A stretch of DNA of 64,000 bases from Pilaira anomala (taxonomy: Eukaryota > Mucoromycota > Mucoromycetes > Mucorales > Mucoraceae). A model generated the notes under the pieces. It was not told where the DNA came from. It did no database searches and saw nothing but the letters and a program-made list of their open reading frames with translations. A program made the position numbers and the translations under genes. Shown here in pieces: positions 58,116 to 64,000 of the stretch. The stretch is from the NCBI GenBank assembly GCA_025716855.1, contig JAIXMQ010000021.1, positions 372,001 to 436,000 on the forward strand, written 5' to 3'. Position 1 is the stretch's first letter. Each line of letters begins with the position of its first letter.

Positions 58116-58319
58116 AGAAAAAATAAATAAATAATTGGATCATTTGATCCCCCTTTGTGACACACAATTCATTTTTTTAAAATAAAATAAAACCACTTGA
58201 CAATTTGTCAAAACTGCTGACATTCTACTGTTTAGAATCGTTTTTTATAATGAGATTTTTTTTTTTTATTTATATTAAAACTTTGGCTGTATATATAACT
58301 TTTTTTTTTTTTTTTTTTG
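58116..58319. terminator. Convergent 3' intergenic between gelsolin and DUF1752 genes
   Basis: 204 bp between convergent stops. Contains AAATAAATAAATAAT just after the gelsolin stop, AAAATAAAATAAAA near 58180, and T-runs near 58259 and 58300, plausible 3'-end signals for both genes. Confidence 0.4.
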
Positions 58320-59237
58320 TCACCAACCATGAAAAGATTCTCTCCATTTTAATTCATGATTTGTTGTCAATAAAGTAGTGTTGTTCGTGGTATGATGCTT
58401 TAGTGTTGAATTGAAATCATCCTCATCTTCTTCTACTTCATCATCATCATCTAAAAGAATGGAATGTTGTGTTGTACTATGACTTGTAAAAGAAGAGGAA
58501 GAATTAGATAGTAATGAAGGTGGAGAAGAAACACGCTGTAAAAGATCCGATAAAAGCGATCTACGTGGCGTTGCAGGTCTTGGTTGTGTCTTTGTAAAAT
58601 CTTTAATGAAATGATAATTTGTATCCTCTAAATCATCTTGTTCATCCTCTTCTTCATAAATATCATCTGATAAATAATAATCATCATCATCATCGTCTTC
58701 TTCATCTTCTTCTTCTTCTTCTTCGTTTAAATCAATTTGGTCTGTATGAGTTAAAGAAGGTGTATTTTGTTGAATAAAAGAACGCGCATGTATCGGTTCC
58801 AGTGTCGGTTGTTGTGGTTGCTGTGGTTGTGGTTGCTGTTGTTGCTGTTGCTGATGCTGATGCTGCTGATGGGTCGTGATAGGTTCAGAGTGAGTTTGGG
58901 CAAGTTGTGGAACCTCGTGTGAATATGCGTCATGAACCATGAAAGCAGGTGACAAAAGGAGAGATGTAATGATTTGTTTGATATTGTTGTCAATTCTATC
59001 ATGCTGTTGGTGTTGACGACAATACCATAATCGCCAAGACATGTATTCTAATCGTTGACCATGATGGATATAGGATTTACATTTACTAAATGCTATAGTT
59101 TATCTTTTTCTTATTAAAAAGGAATTATATGCATCTATGTATATATATATATTTATACCTGTCCACATACTATTTATATCATTCGTATCCAACTTGTTGT
59201 ATGATAAGAATGCTTCATGATGAAAAGATAATGACAT
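58320..59237 (-). CDS. DUF1752 (AreA N-terminal-like) regulatory protein
   Basis: Minus-strand exons 59237-59159 and 59092-58320 join to 283 aa. The N-terminal block NKLDTNDINSMWTAFSKCK then GQRLEYMSWRLWYC matches the short DUF1752/GATA_AreA motif (LW..Y.KAK..L..G.RLEN..WR), split by the intron after MWT. That motif is found in fungal nitrogen and carbon regulators such as AreA N-termini and Mks1- or Reg1-like PP1-associated proteins. No GATA zinc finger is present. The rest is Q-rich, then very acidic (long E/D runs), with RRSLLSDLL and SSPPSLL segments. The likely role is an adaptor in nutrient signalling; the partner is unknown. Confidence 0.75.
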
Positions 59238-59527
59238 AACGATCTTGAACAAAAAAAGAAAGAAAGAAACAAAGAAGAAGAAGAAAAGAAGAAGAAAAAA
59301 AAAAGGGAAAAAGGATGGTTTATATTGATTTTCCTATCTGCTGATTACTTTTTTCATTTATACAGACTTACGCGTGACTTATTTAAAAAAAAAAAGAAAA
59401 AAAAAGTTTATTTTTAAGTGGGTTTTTTTTTCTCCTTTTCTGTATGTGTGTGTGTGTGTAGATTATTATCACGCAAGGGGAACTTGTTTTTTCTTTTATA
59501 AAGCAGGTAAACAAGCAGGCAAAAAAC

Positions 59528-59559
<32 letters not shown>

Positions 59560-59640
59560 TATAAAAGGAAAAAAAAAAAAAAAAAAAAAAAAAAAGGTAT
59601 GTATATATAATAAGCTTACAGAAAAAAAAAAAAAAAGAAA
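59238..59640. other. Intergenic, poly-A rich
   Basis: Contains (GAA)n near 59264-59300, (GT)n near 59447-59459 and A-runs up to about 30 bp near 59528-59556. No gene seen. Confidence 0.6.
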
Positions 59641-60819
59641 TTAATTCATATGGTTTCGATACGAGTCAGCAGCAGTAAGTGGATCCTCTGGTACAGGACC
59701 AGTATACTTTCTTGAATTATTATTTGTATTATATATAGGTTGTTGTTGTTGTTGTTGTGGTTGCTGTTGTGGTTGCTGTTGTGGTTGAAGTTGTAATTGA
59801 ATAGTAGTAGGTCTATACTGTTGCTGCTATAATAATAAAAAAAATTAAGTAAAAGAAACATATATATATATACAACAAATGATTTTTTTTTTTTTACCTG
59901 TTGATATCCAGCTGGTGAAACTCGTGAATACATATCATTTGTTGGTTGTGACCCCGACATATCATAAGAGGAGTAATCGGCAGAAAGTTGAGGGGTTTGT
60001 TGTTGTTGTTGTTGTTGTTGTTGAATATCGTTATAAAATGAATTACGTACTCTTAATTGAGGTGGTGGTGGTTGTTGAGGTGTATAAGGATTTCGATTAT
60101 TATTAAAATACCCATCGATTGGTTGATGGTTACTAGATTTTGGCGTTGTCGTTGGCGTTAATTTATAATACTGTGGCGTTGAAGTGGGTAACACGCCTCC
60201 TCCTCCTGCTGCTGCTCCTCCATTACCTGCAATCGGTACAACTGCTGCTGCTGCTGCTGCTGATACGGAATTCGTGTTGGTATTGGTAAATGAAGTATGA
60301 TTAAATTCTTGTGCTTGTGAAGTTAAATTGATATTGGATAATCGTGTAGAGGGTGTGGCAATCGGTGTAGAGGATACAATCGGTTGTGCATAATTTAACT
60401 GTTGTTGTTGTTGTTGTTGTTGAGGTGGGGGTGGATGATACACTGAATTTGGATTACTCGTAGGTATTGTACTAGTATGATTACTACCACTTGTATTATA
60501 AGAAGGATAAACAGAATCATTTTGTTGTTGTTGTTGTTGATGATGATGGTGATGATGATAATTATCATAAGAAGTGGGAGTAGAAGTTGGTTTTGTATGA
60601 TAATAATCTGTACCTACAGCAACAGCAGCAGCAGAAGAAGAAGAGGGTGGTGGTGGTGGTGGAATAGAAACTTGTTGTTGTTGTTGTGGTTGTTGTTGAG
60701 AATTTCTCCAGACAGGTTGTAATGGTATACGTAATGGTACACGAGTTAAAGGTCTATTTAATGGTTGTGTAGGATACTGAGGTAATTGAGCTTTAGATAA
60801 CATTAATAAGAATTGATAC

Positions 60820-60852
<33 letters not shown>

Positions 60853-62053
60853 ACTTGTTGCTGATGTTGTTGTTGTTGAATTGTAGGTAACACAATTCCC
60901 TTGAATGTTTCTTCTAATAACTGTTGTTGATGTTCTTGTTTCTGAGCCTCATCAGCATTCAAAAGTTGGTTTCTAAACAATAAAATCGCTGTCTTCCATC
61001 TTTCATATTCATCTTTACGAATAAATAGTTGAAACCTCAAAACATCTAAAAACTCCAGTTCCATTATATTCAAATCCGTTACTTTCATGCCCGATACTTC
61101 TGACCAAGTTTTATTTGTAAATGTATTATCATCTAAAAACTTATTTGCTACAAAAAAATTTTTTTTTTATTTCGGTTAGTTTCATATCCCATAAATATAA
61201 ACAAAATGTTTTATTATTATTACCAAGCATAAGTGCAACTGTAAATAATCGATACTCAGATCCTTCTGCTCCTTGTATACTAGGATTATTTTGTAAAAGC
61301 ATGGCAATATACTTTAAAGATAACAATATCACAGATTCTGAAAGTTGAGTTGCAGATAAAATCTATATTTATCAAAAAAAGGTCTTATTAGTAGCCGTAC
61401 ACACACACACAATACAACACAGCACAACACAACACAACACACAATACACACACACGACGGCTACACCAAACTCAGCTTACCTGTTTACAGAACTTTTTAA
61501 AGGCAGTACTGGTACGATTGGCGATAGTAAATGTTTCTCTTGAATGACCGCGATCTTCAGTATGAACTACTTGGTTATTGAATTTAGAATTATCATGTAA
61601 AGCCATCACGGATTTTCTTCTAGCATGCCACATTAAATAGACCATGGTAGAAGCAAAGTCAGCCAGCTGAGGAATAGAAAGTAAAGGTGTGGGTGGTGCA
61701 TCCGTGGCGCTTGGTACTGCTTCAGGTGGTACAATATATTGTTGGTGATGCTGTTGTTGTTGTTGTTGTTGATGATGTTGTTGTTGTTGTTGTTGTTGCT
61801 GATGGTGCGGTGGTAACGGTGGTGGTGGTAACTGAGATTGTCGTTGATTATAATTTTGAATAGATGATGTAGTAGGTGCTGGAAGATAGGGAATATTATT
61901 ATTATTGTGGTTGTATGAACTTTCCATCACCTGATGATATTGCTGTTGTTGTTGCTGCTGCTGCTGCTGCTGCTGTTGTTGTTGTTGTTGTTGTTGTGTT
62001 GGTAATAGCGCTTGTGGGTGATGTTGTGCTTGTTGAGAATACATGTTGTTCAT
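59641..62053 (-). CDS. Pho80/Clg1-like cyclin with poly-Q flanks
   Basis: Minus-strand exons 62053-61481, 61362-61224, 61147-59898 and 59826-59641 join to 715 aa. The cyclin core spans exons 1-3: IPQLADFASTMVYLMWHARR, SVILLSLKYIAMLLQ, GSEYRLFTVALMLGANKFLD, DNTFTNKTWSEVSGMKVTDL and MELEFLDVLRFQLFIRKDEY. NKFLDDNTFTNKTWSEVSG is the signature of Pho85-type cyclins, closest in feel to Clg1. The expected partner is a Pho85-like CDK, in nutrient or cell-cycle control. Long Q, P and H tracts before and after the core are mixed CAA/CAG. Frame reads through the last intron into a different C-terminus, which I reject. An ACTAG-like acceptor at 62069 hints at a 5' UTR intron. Confidence 0.88.
61391..61464. 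repeat. Hairpin with CA-rich loop inside the first cyclin intron
   Basis: GTAGCCGT (61391-61398) and ACGGCTAC (61457-61464) are perfect 8-bp inverted repeats around a 58-bp ACACAC/CAACACAACAC loop, all within the 118-bp intron 61363-61480. Confidence 0.7.
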
Positions 62054-64000
62054 TGTACATGTACCCTAGTGTAAAAAAAAAAACGGGTTCTAATATAACT
62101 TTTTAGGTATGTGTTTCTTTTTATAAAAAAAAATCGAATTATTTCTCTATCAAAGAAATTTTTTTTTTTTTTTTGATAAAAGGAGAAAGGAAAAATATTT
62201 AAAAAAAAAAGGAGGGAGAGAGAAGAGAGAGAAGAGAAAAAAAAAAAAAAAATAGAACGTAAACACGACGCTATTACATGAAAAACGGCGTTTCAATCAA
62301 TTGAAAAACCCGGTTTCTCCTCGGATTACAAGAAGTTCAATGGAAACTCGCTGATATTTAAAAAAAGATTTTCTTTTTAAAAAAAAAAAAGAAGTATATA
62401 GAGTGGCCTAGAAATCACGTGAATGACTAATCTATACGCAGGATCATATACAAATCTAGCTACAAGCTGTTCCACAAGACGGGCTTGGCAAAATGATAAT
62501 AATGTACAGAATGTATATACAATCTTTATTTCTTTTACATTTTTTGTTATTCTAGCGTCAGGAACTCCCCCAAAAACCTTTGAGACATTCCATCAATTAT
62601 CTATTTACCCAGGAACTATTTTTTTTTTAAAAAAAAAGAAAGAGGCTTCCCTCAATTGTTGTATCTCTTTTTATAGAGTTATATAGATGACCATCCGATT
62701 TTTTTTTTTTATGTATATTCGTCACTGCAACGTTTTTTTTTTTTTTTTTAATTGAATTACAAAAAGGTGTGTGTATCCATGGGAACAAATATATATAAAA
62801 AAAAAAAGATAAATTGAAAAAAAAAAAAAAAATGCCCTGGAGTTAAGGTACGTACTTCGTACAACACTAGATGTTGTGTTAAAAAAATATCTATTTTTTT
62901 TTATCATTACTCGCTGTCTTAAATACCCTCTTTTTTTTTTTAGCGATTGAAACTCCTAGGATAGAAGGTTCTTGATGCTAAAAATATTTGTCTTTTTTAA
63001 AGAAACAATAACACTTGATCGAATTGGCTTTACCCTCTCTCTCTTAATAAAGATTTCTAAATAAGCATCTTTTCCGATTTCATGTGGCAACATATTATAG
63101 GTTAATATTTCATCAAAAGACTCGCATATGTGACCCGAGTTTTTTTTTTTTTTTTTTTTTTTTCAACGCATGCAACAACAAGTTTCTTTCGCTTTTCTCT
63201 TTTTCTAAAATATTCGATCGTTTTGATAAAGTAATAATTTGTATATATTTTTTTTTTCTTTTCTGTAGCCCAGCCGCGGGGATGAAAATAGTTTTTTTTT
63301 TTTAAATAGTTGTTCATGATAGAATGATTGGTACACACTTTCCCAACCCCAAACCCCTTCCTCTTCTACTTGGCTTATTGCTTTCTTTGTTATATATGCA
63401 TTTACAGTAAAAGAGTTTTTTTTCCTTTTGATGAGAAAGGATAAAAAGATTGATACAAAAAAAAAAAAAAAAAAAAACTAGCTTGATTATGTAAAAATTA
63501 TATCTCAACAAACTAGCTTAATTTGATGATGAGGTAAATAAATATTTATTTCATTATTAGTAGAACATTCATTATTAGGGCTTAGATCATCCAACTGAAA
63601 CTTAAGAGAGAGTGTGATAAAATGTCCAATTGTGTATACATCATATTATAATAAACATTACATATTTTATTGTAGCTGGTACTGAACTTGAATAAATAAG
63701 AACTGATTTTTTTTTTTTTTTTTTTTTTACTTTTTACTTTTGATTTATGAATCTTTTTTTTTTTCCCTCCACTTTTAATAAAGGATTAAAGGAGACGCAT
63801 CATATTTCCGCTTCACCGCCCCACCACTGACTAATGATCGATTCAAAAATGCAAATATTCACAGTTAAGTATGTCAAAATCAGGAAAAAAAAATCTAAAA
63901 CACACACACACACACACAGTACATCAAGCAAAAACTTGCTACACCTAGTTCATCCAGCAAACCCCTTGTGCGTGTGTGTGTGTGTAGTTTTGTGCGAACT
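62054..64000. other. Noncoding, low-complexity; upstream of cyclin
   Basis: No credible gene on either strand. Long T and A runs throughout. A palindromic E-box TCACGTGA lies at about 62415-62422, some 360 bp upstream of the cyclin ATG. (AC)n at about 63901-63919 and (GT)n at about 63971-63985 sit near the window end. The ORF at 62423-62686 has biased composition with poly-Lys and no family-like segment. Confidence 0.6.

Noticed and set aside
59646..60000. Read-through C-terminus of the cyclin across the last intron
   Set aside because: The intron 59827-59897 has a good GTAAAA donor and ATAG acceptor, and splicing restores a Q-rich in-frame end at 59641; the read-through gives hydrophobic, intron-like sequence.
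62423..62686. 87-aa ORF near the right end
   Set aside because: Composition-driven with a poly-Lys run, no family-like motif, no splice or leader support.
63901..64000. AC and GT repeats as a telomere or hairpin signal
   Set aside because: Simple dinucleotide microsatellites in opposite phase; no telomeric repeat word is present.

Overview
This is a eukaryotic, almost certainly fungal window, and the gene set points to an early-diverging lineage, most likely Mucoromycota (Mucorales-like). The reasons are: very AT-rich noncoding DNA full of homopolymers; compact genes split by short (about 50-120 bp) GT-AG introns with T-rich tails; poly-Q, poly-H and poly-P transcription regulators; and fungal families such as a Pho85-type cyclin, a DUF1752 regulator, Sec39, a MATA-type HMG box, a Rlm1/MEF2 MADS box and a fungal SigF-like NTF2 protein. 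The species cannot be fixed from the sequence. I saw no tRNA, rRNA or CRISPR feature. All exon models were built by hand from reading frames and splice signals; each multi-exon model listed as firm keeps an open frame and ends on a stop.

Layout. Positions 1-15180 are repeat-dominated: a segmental duplication of about 3.5 kb (1-3540 and about 11548-15105) containing 174-bp tandem repeats and terminal-inverted-repeat elements, plus a more complete 2.1-kb member of the same element family at 9545-11640. A GT32-like glycosyltransferase (5034-6230) and a six-exon cytochrome P450 (7241-9171) lie between the repeat blocks. From 15478 to 20434 come a repeat-containing orphan gene that carries a small GTAC-ended MITE-like insertion, a secreted cytosine-deaminase-like enzyme, a second MITE-like copy and an LrgA/LrgB-type membrane transporter. 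From 20607 to 43003 the window is gene-dense: Sec39 (-), HMG box (+), SLU7 (+), SAP-domain protein (+), octanoyltransferase (-), MEF2-type MADS (-), PEX1 (-), Mlx-type bHLH (-), a C1orf109/AIRIM-like protein (-) and an UNC45/She4 myosin chaperone (+). A 3-kb gap follows (43004-46063) with a 78-bp minisatellite organised in a higher-order repeat and exon-like remnants. From 46064 to 62053 come a coiled-coil protein, an NTF2-like protein, ataxin-3, PKA regulatory subunit, KDEL receptor, site-2 protease, a His-rich secreted peptide, tafazzin, a severin-like gelsolin protein, a DUF1752 protein and a Clg1-like cyclin. The last 1.9 kb is noncoding low-complexity DNA.

How the genes fit together. They are ordinary scattered housekeeping genes rather than one pathway. 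Some share themes: secretory pathway and ER membrane (Sec39, KDEL receptor, site-2 protease), organelle lipid and cofactor biology (tafazzin, octanoyltransferase, PEX1), actin/myosin (UNC45, gelsolin) and nutrient or stress signalling (PKA regulatory subunit, MEF2-type MADS, Mlx-type bHLH, DUF1752, cyclin). The least ordinary parts are the modular palindromic repeat family, the MITE-interrupted orphan gene with repeated PsiKxE motifs, the secreted deaminase and the minisatellite.
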